From NCBI RefSeq assembly GCF_050633145.1, contig NZ_JBOEFY010000040.1, forward strand, positions 124,001-188,000: 64,000 nucleotides of DNA, written 5' to 3'. The notes under the pieces are model-generated. The model did no database searches. It was given only the letters and a program-made list of their open reading frames with translations, and was not told the origin of the DNA. Positions 47,201 to 56,500 of the stretch are shown here, piece by piece. The translations under genes were made by a program, and so were the position numbers. This DNA is from Kordia sp050633145 (GTDB taxonomy: Bacteria > Bacteroidota > Bacteroidia > Flavobacteriales > Flavobacteriaceae). Positions within the stretch are counted from its first letter, which is position 1. Every line of letters starts with the position of its first letter.

Positions 47201-49347
47201 AATAATACAGAATCTGCTGTGATATTTAAGTCGTCACGCATCCAGAATAAACGATTTGCTAATCCTGCATGTGCGTTTAATACTCCTTTTGGCTTTCCTG
47301 TTGTTCCTGACGTGTAAATACAATACGCTAACTGATCTTCAGAAATACTCACATTTGGCGACGTTGTTGCGAACGAATTATAGTCAAATGTATCTAAGTC
47401 AACCACCGTTACATTTTCAAAGAATGCTGTATACGCAGTGTTGCAGAATACTAACGAAACTTGTGTATCGTCTAAAATATAGTCTATTCTGTCTTGTGGA
47501 TATGTTGGATCTACTGGTACATACGCGTTTCCAGATTTTAAGATTCCCCAAATTCCAATGATCATTTCAAAAGAACGATCAACACAGATAGGAATTAATG
47601 TATTTGTTAAGTTTAGTGTTTCAATATAGTTAGCAACTTGATTTGATTTTTCGTCAAGTTCTCTGAACGTTAATTTTTTACCTTCGTATACTAAAGCCGT
47701 TTTGTTAGGATTTTTTGCTACTTGCGCTGCAAATAAATCTACTACATTTTTAGCTTCGTTATAGATTACATCTGTTGCATTGAACGCTTCTAACGTAGCT
47801 AATTCTGTTTGCTGTAAAATGTCTAATTGTCCAATTTTTTCTGTTGGTACTTTAGTCGCTGCTTCCAATACACTTTGGAAGTGCGTCATAAAGTTAGAAA
47901 TCATTTCTCCTTCATATACATCTTCATTATAGATTACTGCTACGTATATGTATCCATCAACTTCTTTAAAGTTTAATTCAAGATCAAATTTACTTTGTGC
48001 CGTTCCATAATCCATAATAGTACCAATCTCATTTTCATTCACTTGAAGGTTTACAGTACTATTATCGAAATTGTGCATTGTAACCATTACATCAAAAATG
48101 GCGCTTCTGCTCACGTCTCTTTTTAAACCTAAGTCTTGAATTAGCTGATTTAACGGATATGCTTGATGTGCATAGGCTTCTAAGGTATTCTTTTTAACAT
48201 TGGTAAATACATCTTTGAAAGATTGCTCTGATTCAAGTGTATTTCGTAAGGCCAATGTGTTTACGTAGAAACCAATTTGGTTTTCTAAATCTACATTGTC
48301 TCTACCTGCAATTGGTGTTCCAACGATAAAGTCTTTCTGATTGGTATATCTGTAAAAAAGAACATTTAACACAGCTATTAATCCCATAAATAAACTTCCA
48401 TTTTCTTGCTGACATAAGGCTTTGAATTGCTGTGCCGTGTCTTTGTTGATGTACGTTGCAAGATTTTTTCCGTTTGTTGTTTGAACCGTAGGACGCTTTT
48501 TTGTAGCTGGAAGATTTAAGGTTGGTAATTCTCCTGCTAATTGATTTAACCAAAAGTTTTTATCTGCTTTTGATGCTTCACTTTCCAATTGCGCTAATTG
48601 CCATACAGCATAGTCTTTGTACTGAATGCGTAATGCTGGTAATGTTACTTCTTCTCCTGCTTCAATGGCATTGTACGCCATGATGATGCTTTTGGCTAAA
48701 TTATCCATAGATACACCATCACTAATTATGTGGTGCATGTTGTAATGGAATACAAACTGATCGTCTGCAACTTGAAGCATTGTAGCACGTAATAAAGGTC
48801 CATTTTCAAAGTCGAATGGTTTTACAGTATCTTCTTGAATGTATGCTGTTACTTTTTCTTGTTGCTCTGCTACCTCTAAACCTCTAAAATCTCGGTGTGA
48901 AATTTTGAAATTTATAGCTTCTGGAGTTAAAATCCATTGTCTTGCTTCATCATTTTCATTTACTCTAAAAACAGTTCTTAAAATCTCGTGATGTGCAATT
49001 GTAGCATTGATAGCACGTTCAAAGTTTTCAAGGTTATAGGTTCCGTCGAGTGTTGTTTGTCCTGCCATGTTGTAAGCTACCGCACCTGGATCTACTTGAT
49101 GTAAAATCCACAATCTATTTTGTGCAGAAGACAAAGGATACGAAACATTTTCTGTTGCTTTTTCGATGTGTAAGTTTGCTACAGCGTCTTCTTGTGAAAG
49201 ATACGCTATCAATGCTTCCTTATTCTCTTTGATTTGAGAAAGTAAGTCTTGTGGTAATTTTTTACCATCAAACTTTACTTTCAAATTTCCATTTTCAACA
49301 GAAAGATGAATATTATTTGCTACTAATGTTTTTAATAATGTATACAT
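38236..49347 (-). CDS. Three-module NRPS: C-A(Ser)-T-E-C-A(Asn)-T-C-A(Phe)-T
   Basis: I chose the ATG at 49347 (MYTLLKTLVANNIHL) because it begins the TubC docking domain; 49383 would overlap the upstream gene. Approximate residues from that start: dock 1-55; C1 HHIISDG 204; A1 YTSGTTGKPKG 682, code D-V-W-H-V-S-L-I-D-K (Ser); T1 LGGDS 1066; E HHLVIDG 1247 with GREELFDDVDITETVGW; C2 HHIISDG 1723; A2 YTSGSTG 2199, code D-L-T-K-I-G-E-V-G-K (Asn); T2 LGGDS 2577; C3 HHAMIDG 2796; A3 3262, code D-A-W-T-I-A-A-I-C-K (Phe, identical to GrsA); T3 IGGNSLKA 3643. Tail EENIESFSF is acidic. One E domain implies D-Ser. It is the largest synthetase here, about 3700 residues. Confidence 0.95.
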   Translation of the reverse strand: MYTLLKTLVANNIHLSVENGNLKVKFDGKKLPQDLLSQIKENKEALIAYLSQEDAVANLHIEKATENVSYPLSSAQNRLWILHQVDPGAVAYNMAGQTTLDGTYNLENFERAINATIAHHEILRTVFRVNENDEARQWILTPEAINFKISHRDFRGLEVAEQQEKVTAYIQEDTVKPFDFENGPLLRATMLQVADDQFVFHYNMHHIISDGVSMDNLAKSIIMAYNAIEAGEEVTLPALRIQYKDYAVWQLAQLESEASKADKNFWLNQLAGELPTLNLPATKKRPTVQTTNGKNLATYINKDTAQQFKALCQQENGSLFMGLIAVLNVLFYRYTNQKDFIVGTPIAGRDNVDLENQIGFYVNTLALRNTLESEQSFKDVFTNVKKNTLEAYAHQAYPLNQLIQDLGLKRDVSRSAIFDVMVTMHNFDNSTVNLQVNENEIGTIMDYGTAQSKFDLELNFKEVDGYIYVAVIYNEDVYEGEMISNFMTHFQSVLEAATKVPTEKIGQLDILQQTELATLEAFNATDVIYNEAKNVVDLFAAQVAKNPNKTALVYEGKKLTFRELDEKSNQVANYIETLNLTNTLIPICVDRSFEMIIGIWGILKSGNAYVPVDPTYPQDRIDYILDDTQVSLVFCNTAYTAFFENVTVVDLDTFDYNSFATTSPNVSISEDQLAYCIYTSGTTGKPKGVLNAHAGLANRLFWMRDDLNITADSVLFHKTPYVFDVSVWELTMPFIVGCPLVIARPEGHLDPEYLQDTIEREGVTFIHFVPSMLNVFIDVASAEKLQSLTHIVCSGEALSAAVTEKTKQLLTTPEIVNLYGPTEAAIDVTSMNLRAIDTEKEGVSIGRPAANTKIYVVNTDLQLQPVGVVGELLIGGIQVANGYVNKPELTAQKFIKNPFQAEGNVYRTGDLVRWLPNGTLDFLGRKDDQVKINGYRVELGEVTNAIENLETVKQAVVVVDEACGSKRLLAYFVAENELTREGIQKELKGKLPEYMIPVDFMQLDTIPLTINGKVNRKALPAFLISETETTNYVAPRNEKEEIIAAIWQDVLGIETVGVNDNFFSLGGDSIIAIQFISKAKKQGITLKVKDVFEFQTIDELATKVNHEIQIISEQGVLEGNFGLLPIQSYFFEKGYTKDDQYNQSLLLTLPKNITRNQLNEAVAGVYQKHDILRARFELVNDEFVGEYETTIPEISEETITATEAIGEAVTKVCASYQETLNTTEGTVARFVLINTPESEAANRVFIVAHHLVIDGVSWRIIADDLTANLQKVSKGETVTIGEKTTSFRQWQERLATYANSETLNEEFAYWKSITEKIETLPQDTDFDGKTTYQGVDSYNVSFSQELTTSLLKESNQAFSTEINDLLLAALAMSFSTWTNNDNLVIGLEGHGREELFDDVDITETVGWFTSLYPVLLENFQDDVEATIVQAKENLKAIPNKGIGYGALRYLAADESKRESLHKDIEQVIFNYLGQADQGSSETASLFNFTNEGKGEDIHPENEYGGKITINSVVTNGTLSLRWDYDTNRFAKESIETLAENYIKALEIVVNFCKSQTETVATPADYGLNGLLPYQDLRAFKATMNAEEIEDIYQLSPMQEGMLFYSLLNKDSNAYINQISLDLTGEFNLENFKNAWKQIIQKHSILRTSFHLEGLNIPVQCVHKNAELPITVLDYTTKDNVEAAVTAFANEDASTAFEMDKAPLFRITLIKQAEDSIKLIYSTHHIISDGWSTPVIFGEYLENYQALAAGKTIATDEVDNYKEYITHITAKNNAEVVNYWKNQLSTLTSPSLLPFTDTTKNLNKTFGNTSMVLSKGKEYVMELEAFAKKNRLTVNTVIQGVWAYLLSQYTNNETVVFGTVISGRPTEIKDIEKRLGLYINTIPLCTSITQETNIVSWLTDIQSNYAVSREEYGHSSLVDIQKQNNVARELFDSLLVFENYPLDAIEEAESDVVINNLETKQQNNYVLTISIGHVSETGMNVEYEYNSEILSNEIITMMKGHFDTLLEAIVKSETIGDLEYLSSEEIALLLDTVNNVESPSNSTLVLDRFNAQVAKTPNQVAISFKDETYTYKELDEKSNQLANCLVNDHSIKNGDVVGIKLDRSNWVLISILGILKTGAAYVPIDPAYGSSREEHILSDANLSLLITESSYMFDMFDFDGNMLTVDIDFEADEFSIAFEAIGITEETVAYMIYTSGSTGKPKGVLIQHGALANYLDWGTKQYLTENTLENYDFGLYTSLSFDLTVTSLFLPIVNGGTLHIYDQGDISQTLTSYLNSGVSCIKLTPAHITLLKELDIEQSAVAVAIVGGDALLPHHVETLRSINPNMKIYNEYGPTEATVGCMVFEVTSKDEITIGKAIQNTEIFVLNRNNQLVPNGVSGEICVGGAGLAKGYLNREDLTAEKFIPHPYVQGKRLYRTGDVGTWLADGNLAYLGRQDDQVKIRGYRIELGEIEQQLLNKQSIQEAVVLTHTMENGEKQLVAYLAFEEKEDTAMNIRKFLAESLPAYMIPAHFVPVERMPLTVNGKINKEELANLKDVKLDGGSEYVAPRNETEEQVAKIWEKDLDIDTISIRDDYFHLGGDSIKMIRCISFINKEFDVEMPVATFYENPTIEGVAAYISEIEKTGRGANTIKAEIEAEIEAIAAAVLAVHPTPENVENVYPISDVQLGMVLTSQLTKETDEHGVYHDQFLFQLGTVDIPTLMRAMELMVQKHETLRTSYHLYEYENQVQIIHKKVPVSIGYEDIKALNKEEKEEHIQNFLLKERTERPFDTTNAPTWRINVFQIAASDIIFVFQFHHAMIDGWGQSNFKVELFETYEQLRKDSTYTPAPLQCSMRDSIVSDLLELRKEDNSAFWKDKMSGYKRLEILTDEHLDDQFIKIYPEEFTSKIIEKCKQDQITPKALFFSAYLYVLSLLSNESDTTIGLVAHRRPIVEDGDKLLGCFLNSVPFRFDVANTTDKTWLSYVKTIENGLNELKGKDRFSLNEIADLVGESSQGNPFFDILFNYINFHVLEELHDNEEFKTQQAQREVTDFEFGDYERTNTHLDFTAERSAKNVSITLTQSRAFKSNHSLADIVSYYENFLDNYLERDQEKINAYTIFSTEERSELMNNAKGKELELPSKATITGVFETQVQETPNNVAVVYRDKSLTYKQLDEVSNAFAQFLAQEYKVAKNDIIGIQLDRSEWMTVAIFGILKTGAAYLPIDIAYPTERVAYMQEDSESRLTITNELITKFLENQSRYATEKGAHVRNTNDTAYIIYTSGSTGKPKGVIIEDNTILNTILSQVEAFNLKQQRNVLQFASFSFDASIWESFMSLLSGSTLFIIDEKLRKDPTALEAYIGENNIDIATLPPAYLTLMNIQNLSGIKTLITAGEAPIYEDVKEFLALEKGTYINAYGPTEVSICGSTHHISSVQELESGNISIGKPIANASIYLLNDLNRLQPLGSIGEICIGGAGLAQGYLNRPELTKEKFIQNPFKEGELLYKTGDLGKWLSNGLLEFHGRKDNQVKIRGHRIELGEVEYRLLERDTINEVAALVITDDAGSKQLVMYFTSCEEEVLSELRTELQEKLPSYMIPDGFVQLETMPLTINGKIDKKKLAEIKGKSLLAVEYVAPRDEMELKLAALWQEILKKERIGVKDSFFEIGGNSLKAIQLIARIQKEYNVNFEIAGLYDTPTIEALKEKLENVLWVTNQFVESEENIESFSF

Positions 49348-49360
49348 GGTGGTGCTGTCT

Positions 49361-52300
49361 TTATAATATGATTTCGCTTTCAAATTCTTTTTCAGAATTC
49401 ATTTCTTCTTTGAGCGATTGTAATACGATTAATGAATCTATTTGTGTTGCTATATCTGCTATAGTCGCAGATTCAAAGAAGTCTTTTAGCTGTAATTTTA
49501 TCTCAAATGTTTTATGAATATGATTGATTACAGTCATTGCTTTTAAACTGTTTCCTCCTATTAAGAAGAAGTTATCATCTACTCCTACTTGTTCTCTTTT
49601 TAGAATGTCTTCCCAAAGAGTTACAAGTTTACTTTCTGTTTCTGTTGTTGCTTCTCGGTATTCCGCACCGCTAGATAATGTGATTCCGTACGGTTCTGGC
49701 AATGCTTTCCTATCTACTTTTCCATTGATTGTAAGTGGGAATGTAATAAGTTGTACATAGTGTTCTGGAAGCATATACTCAGGAATTCTTTCTGCAAGAT
49801 ATTCTTGAATAGTTGCTGCATCTAGTGTGTGTTTTGCGCGTATATACGCTACTAGTTCTTTTTCTGCAACATCATTTTCTCGAACTACGACAACTGCTTC
49901 ATCAATAATATCAAATTGTGATAAACAGTTTTCTATTTCAGCAAGTTCAATACGATATCCTCTTATTTTGACTTGATCGTCAATTCTACCTAAGAATTCA
50001 ATATTTCCATTTGCTGTCCAACGTGCCAAATCGCCTGTTTTGTACTGTCTTCTATCTTCATTAGAAGATCCGTTTACAAATTTTTCAGCAGTTATATCAT
50101 CTCTGTTCAAGTATCCTTTGCTAATTCCTGTTCCTGAAAGAATTAATTCTCCTGTTGCGCCAATTTCACAAGCTTCATTTTGATCGTTTACAATGGCAGC
50201 AGACATGTTTGCTATTGGCGTTCCGATAGAAACTTTCTCTCCAGCTTCAATTACTTTAGTGATACAACCTACTGTTGCTTCTGTAGGTCCGTATTCATTA
50301 AATAGTGTAATATCTGGACTGATAGCTTTGACAATGTTTACTTGTTGCTGTGTTAGTTGTTCGCCTCCGCAGATTAAAACACGCATCGCAGTTTCTTTAA
50401 TGTCAAGTTCTGCCAATAGCGAAAGATGCGCTGGTGTTAGCTTGAGTGTATCAACTGTAGGATCTTCAAAATTCTTTTTTAGCAATTCTGCAATGTGCAT
50501 TCCTTCTTTTTCGATGGTAAGCCTTTTTCCTCTAGTCAAACTGGTAAAGATTGCTGTAACACTTAAGTCAAACGAAACTGCTGTAAAGAATCCCCAATTT
50601 CCTAAATCTGCATTGGTAAAGTAATATTGATTTGCCCAAGAGATATAGTTGAGAATGTTTTTGTGCGAGATAAGACAACCTTTTGGTTTTCCTGTTGATC
50701 CACTTGTGTAAATACAATACGCTGTGTCTGTATTTTGTACATTCGTTTTAAACGTTACTGCTTCATTTTCATATGCTGTTACACGCTCAGGATTAAAAGT
50801 TTCTATTTCCGTAGTGCCTTCATCTGCTTTTGTATCTACATCTGTAAGCAATAGTTTGCAAGCTGTATCTTCTAAGATGAATCGAACTCTTTCTAAAGGA
50901 TATTCTTTACTGATAGGTACATAATACGCGCCCGTTTTTAAGACACTTAGTAAGCTTACTATAAATGCTTCCGATCGATCTAATAAGATACAAACCGCAT
51001 CTCCTTTTGATACTTTATATTGATTGACTAAATGGTTGGCTAGTTTGTTTACTTTTTCTTGTAATTCTTGGTATGTAAACTGAATAGAGTCATACGCAAT
51101 TGCAATTCCTTTTGGATTTTTTGCTACTTGCTCATCAATGAGTTCAGTGATGGCATTGTAACTTTCAAATGCTTGAGAAGTGCTGTTTGCGGCTTTTATA
51201 ATTTCGTTTTCAATTGTACTTAGTTTCTGTGTTTTTTTCGGTTGTAATGTACTATTTGTGAAATGCTTTTTTAATTGTGCTTCCAGGACCGCTATATCAT
51301 TTTCCGAATAGTATTCAGTATCATAATACGCGTCTACCACAATTTTATCAGCATATACAACACAACTTAGTTTTACTCTGAATGTGTTTTGTATAGAATA
51401 TACATCGGTAATAGCTGTTGTTTCATTAGCTGCCGAAATGCATTCAAAACAGTAGTTGAAACATTGTTGTGGGTTGTCTTTTTTGATCGTGTAATAGTCT
51501 GACCAATTTGTTACTTGCTCTATTTGATTTTGGATCATGTTGATGTCTCCATTCTCAATAATTGAAGCTGTTTCGAGTACTACAGGAAGTGTTTTGTTTA
51601 CAAATCCGAGTGTACTTTTAAGTTCATCATACGTTCGATCGTTTTGCACATACCCAACAGTTACGTTTTCTTTGGTAAAGGTTGCTAAGAACGAAAGGTA
51701 TTGATAGAACAAACCGTTTGAAAGTGTTCCTTCTTTCCCTGCACATACTGTTTCCAATTCTTTTTTTCCTGCTGCATCAATAACTGCAATTTGCTTTCTT
51801 TTTGGAGTAAACGTTCCTGTAATTGCTTTTTGAAAAGGAATGATTGTTTTTCCTTTTTCATCTGCATAGGTTTTCCAAAATGATTGTGCATCGTCTTCTG
51901 GATTTTTGATTAGGTCGTTTTGCCAAGCTGCATAGTTGATATACGGAATTGCATCAGCATCATTACTTGTATTTTCTGTAGCATTTAAAAGCGTGTTCAT
52001 TCGTTCAGCTAAAAACAACGCGCTATACGTATCGCCCCATAAACTGTATAATCGAATGTGAATTGTTTTTACAAAGTTGTCTTGCATTGTAAAGCAAAAA
52101 CGTACTCCTGCATTTTCTGATGGTTGAAAAGGTTCCGATAAGTAAGTTTCAATTGCTGTTTGAGCTGCTGTTACATTTCCGTCTATTTCTTTGTAATCAA
52201 TACATTCTGCATTATACTGATATTGAACAGGATAATAATATTGATAGTTGTTATGTGATCTGAATGTGAACACCTCATGTGCTTTGAATACTGTACGTAT

Positions 52301-52456
52301 TGCTTGCAAAACTTCTGCTGAGGTTTTGTTTTCTTGTACAGTAAGTACCACTTGGTTATAGAATGCTGAAAGCTGTTCTTTAGCTACATTCCATAATCTT
52401 TTTTGATTATCAGAGAATTCATATCCATCTATATTTTCTGCGACATTTGAAGCCAT
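49361..52456 (-). CDS. NRPS, degenerate C-A(Asn)-T
   Basis: This 1031-residue protein begins with a C-like domain (residues 1-430) whose catalytic HHxxxDG is replaced by IRLYSLWGDTYSA near residue 136, so it should not catalyse condensation. The A domain has YTSGSTGKPKG near 586 and the code D-L-T-K-I-G-E-V-G-K, one change from the classical Asn code. The T domain has IGGNSLKA near 967, and the tail (EKEFESEIIL) is acidic. The preceding NRPS ends with an intact C domain that could supply condensation for this module. It lies directly after the SyrP-like hydroxylase gene, so its Asn may be beta-hydroxylated while bound to the T domain. Confidence 0.93.
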   Translation of the reverse strand: MASNVAENIDGYEFSDNQKRLWNVAKEQLSAFYNQVVLTVQENKTSAEVLQAIRTVFKAHEVFTFRSHNNYQYYYPVQYQYNAECIDYKEIDGNVTAAQTAIETYLSEPFQPSENAGVRFCFTMQDNFVKTIHIRLYSLWGDTYSALFLAERMNTLLNATENTSNDADAIPYINYAAWQNDLIKNPEDDAQSFWKTYADEKGKTIIPFQKAITGTFTPKRKQIAVIDAAGKKELETVCAGKEGTLSNGLFYQYLSFLATFTKENVTVGYVQNDRTYDELKSTLGFVNKTLPVVLETASIIENGDINMIQNQIEQVTNWSDYYTIKKDNPQQCFNYCFECISAANETTAITDVYSIQNTFRVKLSCVVYADKIVVDAYYDTEYYSENDIAVLEAQLKKHFTNSTLQPKKTQKLSTIENEIIKAANSTSQAFESYNAITELIDEQVAKNPKGIAIAYDSIQFTYQELQEKVNKLANHLVNQYKVSKGDAVCILLDRSEAFIVSLLSVLKTGAYYVPISKEYPLERVRFILEDTACKLLLTDVDTKADEGTTEIETFNPERVTAYENEAVTFKTNVQNTDTAYCIYTSGSTGKPKGCLISHKNILNYISWANQYYFTNADLGNWGFFTAVSFDLSVTAIFTSLTRGKRLTIEKEGMHIAELLKKNFEDPTVDTLKLTPAHLSLLAELDIKETAMRVLICGGEQLTQQQVNIVKAISPDITLFNEYGPTEATVGCITKVIEAGEKVSIGTPIANMSAAIVNDQNEACEIGATGELILSGTGISKGYLNRDDITAEKFVNGSSNEDRRQYKTGDLARWTANGNIEFLGRIDDQVKIRGYRIELAEIENCLSQFDIIDEAVVVVRENDVAEKELVAYIRAKHTLDAATIQEYLAERIPEYMLPEHYVQLITFPLTINGKVDRKALPEPYGITLSSGAEYREATTETESKLVTLWEDILKREQVGVDDNFFLIGGNSLKAMTVINHIHKTFEIKLQLKDFFESATIADIATQIDSLIVLQSLKEEMNSEKEFESEIIL

Positions 52457-52527
52457 AATGTATATACGTTTTTAATTGTTGTAAGTTTTTTGAATGAATG
52501 CTTTACTACGTGATCTTATTTTTTTGC

Positions 52528-53520
52528 TTACGACATGGAAACAATGATCTTTCGATCACCTTTGTATGAGTTTCTTCCATGTGATGCAAACATGTTGTCT
52601 AAGAATAATACGTCTCCTTCTTCCCAAGGAAACATCACGGTTGATTTTTTGTAAGCGTTTTTTATTTCTTCTATTTCTTCTTTCGAAATTGGTGTTCCAT
52701 CTCCAAAGAATGTGTTGTTTGGTAATTGATCGTCTGTTTCTACAGTGTTTAAGATTGATTCTGGCAACATGTATTTGTTGAAGAATAAACTGTGATTAAA
52801 CCAAGCCAATTCGCCCGTTACAGGATGTTCCCAAATTGCTTTTTTAGTCCAAGTAAGTACCAATTCTTGATCGCTTACCCAAGTGAAGTCCATGCCGTTC
52901 TTTTTGCACTCTGCTTCTACTTTTGCTTTGTCTTCTGTTTGAAAAACTTCTTCCCAACCTAAGCCCATAAAGCTGTTAAGGTATCTTCTGTATTGCACAC
53001 CTTTTTCTGTGAATTTTTGTTTCAATTCATCACTCATGTGCTCCAGAATTAATCGGTTGTCTGCAATTGGAGTTTCACCTCTTTCTTCTGCAGCAATGAT
53101 GCAACAGAATACAATGCGACTTGGATGTGTTGGCGCATACGAGCTTTCACTGTGCATGTTGATGATTTCCTCTGGCGGATACGTTGTAGAAACATATACA
53201 TTGTTTGTAATTTCAAAACGTGGTGACGATCGAAATGCATAGTCTAAAAGTTCGTTTGGAAACTTGTCCATTAAGCTTTGAAACTTTTCTACGGTATCGA
53301 TATTGAATCCTCTGCATAAAATTCCACCTTGTTTGCGTAATTTTTGTTCAAATTCTGTTCGATTGTCAACCATCCATTTTTCAAGGACTACATCACTCGT
53401 GGTAGATTCTAACACTAATGGAAAATTCAATCCATTATCTAGAAAAGAAGTTTTTACTACGTCTGCGCTAAGTGTTTGCACAGCGCCCATATTTCTTAGT
53501 TTTAATAATTGATTTTTCAT
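52528..53520 (-). CDS. TauD/SyrP-like Fe(II)/2-oxoglutarate dioxygenase
   Basis: The 330-residue enzyme has the metal-binding HxE pair in NMHSESSYAP, the distal His in ASHGRNSYKGDRKI with the 2-oxoglutarate-binding Arg, and FPWEEGDVLFLDN. SyrP-like amino-acid beta-hydroxylases of NRPS clusters have a similar HxE motif. It overlaps the upstream NRPS (53517-57482) by four bases and precedes the Asn module by 71 bases. The best supported role is hydroxylation of a carrier-bound or free Asn or Asp residue; the Dab-like or basic residue is an alternative. Confidence 0.85.
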   Translation of the reverse strand: MKNQLLKLRNMGAVQTLSADVVKTSFLDNGLNFPLVLESTTSDVVLEKWMVDNRTEFEQKLRKQGGILCRGFNIDTVEKFQSLMDKFPNELLDYAFRSSPRFEITNNVYVSTTYPPEEIINMHSESSYAPTHPSRIVFCCIIAAEERGETPIADNRLILEHMSDELKQKFTEKGVQYRRYLNSFMGLGWEEVFQTEDKAKVEAECKKNGMDFTWVSDQELVLTWTKKAIWEHPVTGELAWFNHSLFFNKYMLPESILNTVETDDQLPNNTFFGDGTPISKEEIEEIKNAYKKSTVMFPWEEGDVLFLDNMFASHGRNSYKGDRKIIVSMS

Positions 53521-56500
53521 ATCGCGTTTGCTTTTATGCTTTTAAGTTTTAAAAGATTGTTCTTTTTGAATTGTTTGATTGATTCCTTTTGATATTTGAT
53601 GTTTTGAATGCTTTCCGTACTGTTTGAAAGTACTTCAGCTAACAATTGATTGTAGTTGCGTAACAATCGTTTCATCATGCTCATTTCAAAGAGATCGCTA
53701 TCATAATTGATTTCTAGGTATAATTGATTCCCTACTTCCATTCCGTTGATAAGCAAGTCAATTTTTGACTTTACAAAGCCTAGATCAATGACATCTTTTG
53801 AAAATACTTGAATGCCTGTTTGCTTGTTTTCTTCGATGTTATGGTATGAAAACATAATATCGTACAGCGGATTTCTATTTCGTTCTGTTTGTAAAGCAAT
53901 GTCTTCAATGATAGCATCAAAAGGATACATTTGATGATCGTAACTTTCAAGCGTGTTTCTTTTTATTTTTTGGAATACTGTATTGAAATCATCATTAGGA
54001 TTGATGTTGTTTCGCAATGCCAATGTATTCATGTAAAACCCAATTTGATTTTTTAAATCGGCATGTTCTCTTCCTACTACTGGCGAACCAATGATAATGT
54101 CAGTTTCTTTTGTGTATTTATGAATAAGTACATTCCATACTGCCAACATTCCCATGAATAAGCTACCATCGTTTTCATTACAAAAGTCTTTTAACTTGTT
54201 TGTGTTTTCTTCTGAAATGTAAAGTCCGAGTGCATATCCTGCATACGAACGTGTTGCTGGTCGTTTTTTCTGTTCAGGAAATTCTATTTGCGGAATTTTT
54301 CCTGAGAACTGTTTCGTCCAATAGTTTTGATGCCTTATGTATTTCCCAGAAGCAACTTGTTCGTTTTCCCAGTTTACATAGTCTTTGTACTGAATTGTTA
54401 ATGCAGAAACTTCTTCATTGTTTCCGTTTTGAAATTGTTGGTAAAAACGCATGACATCTTCTACTAGTATTTTAGTAGACCATCCATCACCTATGATATG
54501 ATGAATGTTGTAATAGAAAAGGTAGTTTTCATCGGTAGTACGGATTAGTGTAGCTCTAAATAAGGGTCCGTTCTCCAAATCGAACATTCTATGCGTGTCA
54601 TGCGTTATGTATTCTTCAACAGCTCCAGGAATATCCTTGATTTCTCTAAAGTCTAATCGTGTGATGTTGAAATTTGTTTCTGTTGTTGATTGAATTACTT
54701 GTCGTAATTCTCCATTTTCATTTACTTTAAAAACCGTTCGCAACGTTTCGTGTCTGTCAATAGTCGCATGAATTGCTTTTTCAAGATTTTCAATATTGTA
54801 GCTTCCATCTAAGTATACTCTGTATGGCATATTGTAGGCAGAAGATGCATTTGGTATTTGACTTACAATCCACAAGCGCTTTTGACCGTTTGATACTTCA
54901 TAACTTGTAGCTTCTGGTATTTTTTTAATGGCTACATATACATCATTTTCGGCAGCATCAATGATAGCTGCATGTGCTTTTAAAGTAGCATTTTCAAAGA
55001 ATTCTTTGATTTTGATGTTTACCGAAAATTCTTTGTGGTATTCGTTCTTTAGACGCATCAGTTTTAAACTGTGTCCGCCTAATTCAAAGAAATGATCGTT
55101 AACACCTACTTTTTCTACATTTAATACTTCTTGCCATATTGCTACAATTTTTTCTTGCGTTTCTGTTCCTGGCGCTACATACGCTGAGGTATCATTTTGT
55201 AAGTATTGTAATGGATCTGGTAATGCTTTTTTGTCAATTTTTCCATTGGTCGTTAATGGAAAGTTTGTCATGTGTACAATTGCCGATGGCAACATATACT
55301 TTGGTAGTTTTTGTAAAATTGTTTCTTCTATGATTGATTTTTCTACAGCAGTGTCAGCCAAATAATATAAAGCGATGAATTGCTTGTCTGTATGCGCAAC
55401 CGCTTTTGCATTTATGATGCCTTCAATTCCTGCAGTGATGTTTTCAATAGCGTCTAATTCGATTCTGTGCCCCGATATTTTCACTTGGTTGTCGTTACGA
55501 CCCACAAATTCCATTGTTCCATCTGGCATGTATCGTCCTAAATCGCCTGTTTTATAAATACGTTCGCAATTTGTAATTCCTTCTACCGGACCTTGCAAGT
55601 ATGCTTTTGCAGTACGTTCTGGATCGTTGAAATATCCACGTCCTACACATGGTCCTGCTAATAAGATTTCTCCTTGTACTCCAATTGGTACTTTTCTGAA
55701 ATTTTCGTCTACAATGTGTACTTCAAAGTTTTGAATTGGGAAATCCATTACTGGAACCGAATAACTTGTTGGTACAGTACTCATTACGTAGTGCGATGTA
55801 TCATCAGATACTTCCGTAGCTCCATAGGTGTTTACAATTGGAATTTTAGGATATAATGTCAACCAACGCTCTACCATTGATTTTGTCAACGTTTCTGCAT
55901 TTAAAATTAAGATCGTTAATGCTAGTTGTATGTTTGCATCTTCTTGCTCAATGTGAAATAACATTTCTAACAGATACGATGGCACTAATTCTAAGATTGA
56001 GATTTGATCTTCCTCTAATCGTGATACAAATTCTTTGATGTCAATGATGGTTTCATTGTCATAAATAATACCTGTTGCTCCTACTACTAATGGTGCGATT
56101 AATTGCCATACTGAGATATCGAAAGTATGTGGTGCGTTTTGTGCTACAACACTATCTTTGGTAATATTTGTTTCCGTAAGTTTTGCGCCAATGTGATTTA
56201 ACATTCCTAAATGTTCAATCATTACTCCTTTTGGCTTTCCAGTTGATCCGCTTGTGTATATTACATAGGCTAAGTCATTGTCATTAATAGGAATTTGTAA
56301 TTCTTCTGTTGAATAACTAGCAATTGTTGCAGCATCCTTTTTTAAGTGAATTACAGGTACACTAACATTCAATCTTGCAAGTTGTGTTACAACTGCTTCA
56401 TTATCTGTAATGATTGCGTTGAATTGCGAGTTTTCAATGATTTGTACTACGTTTTCATCTGGTAATTCAGTGCCAACTGGTACATACGCGCTTCCTGCTT

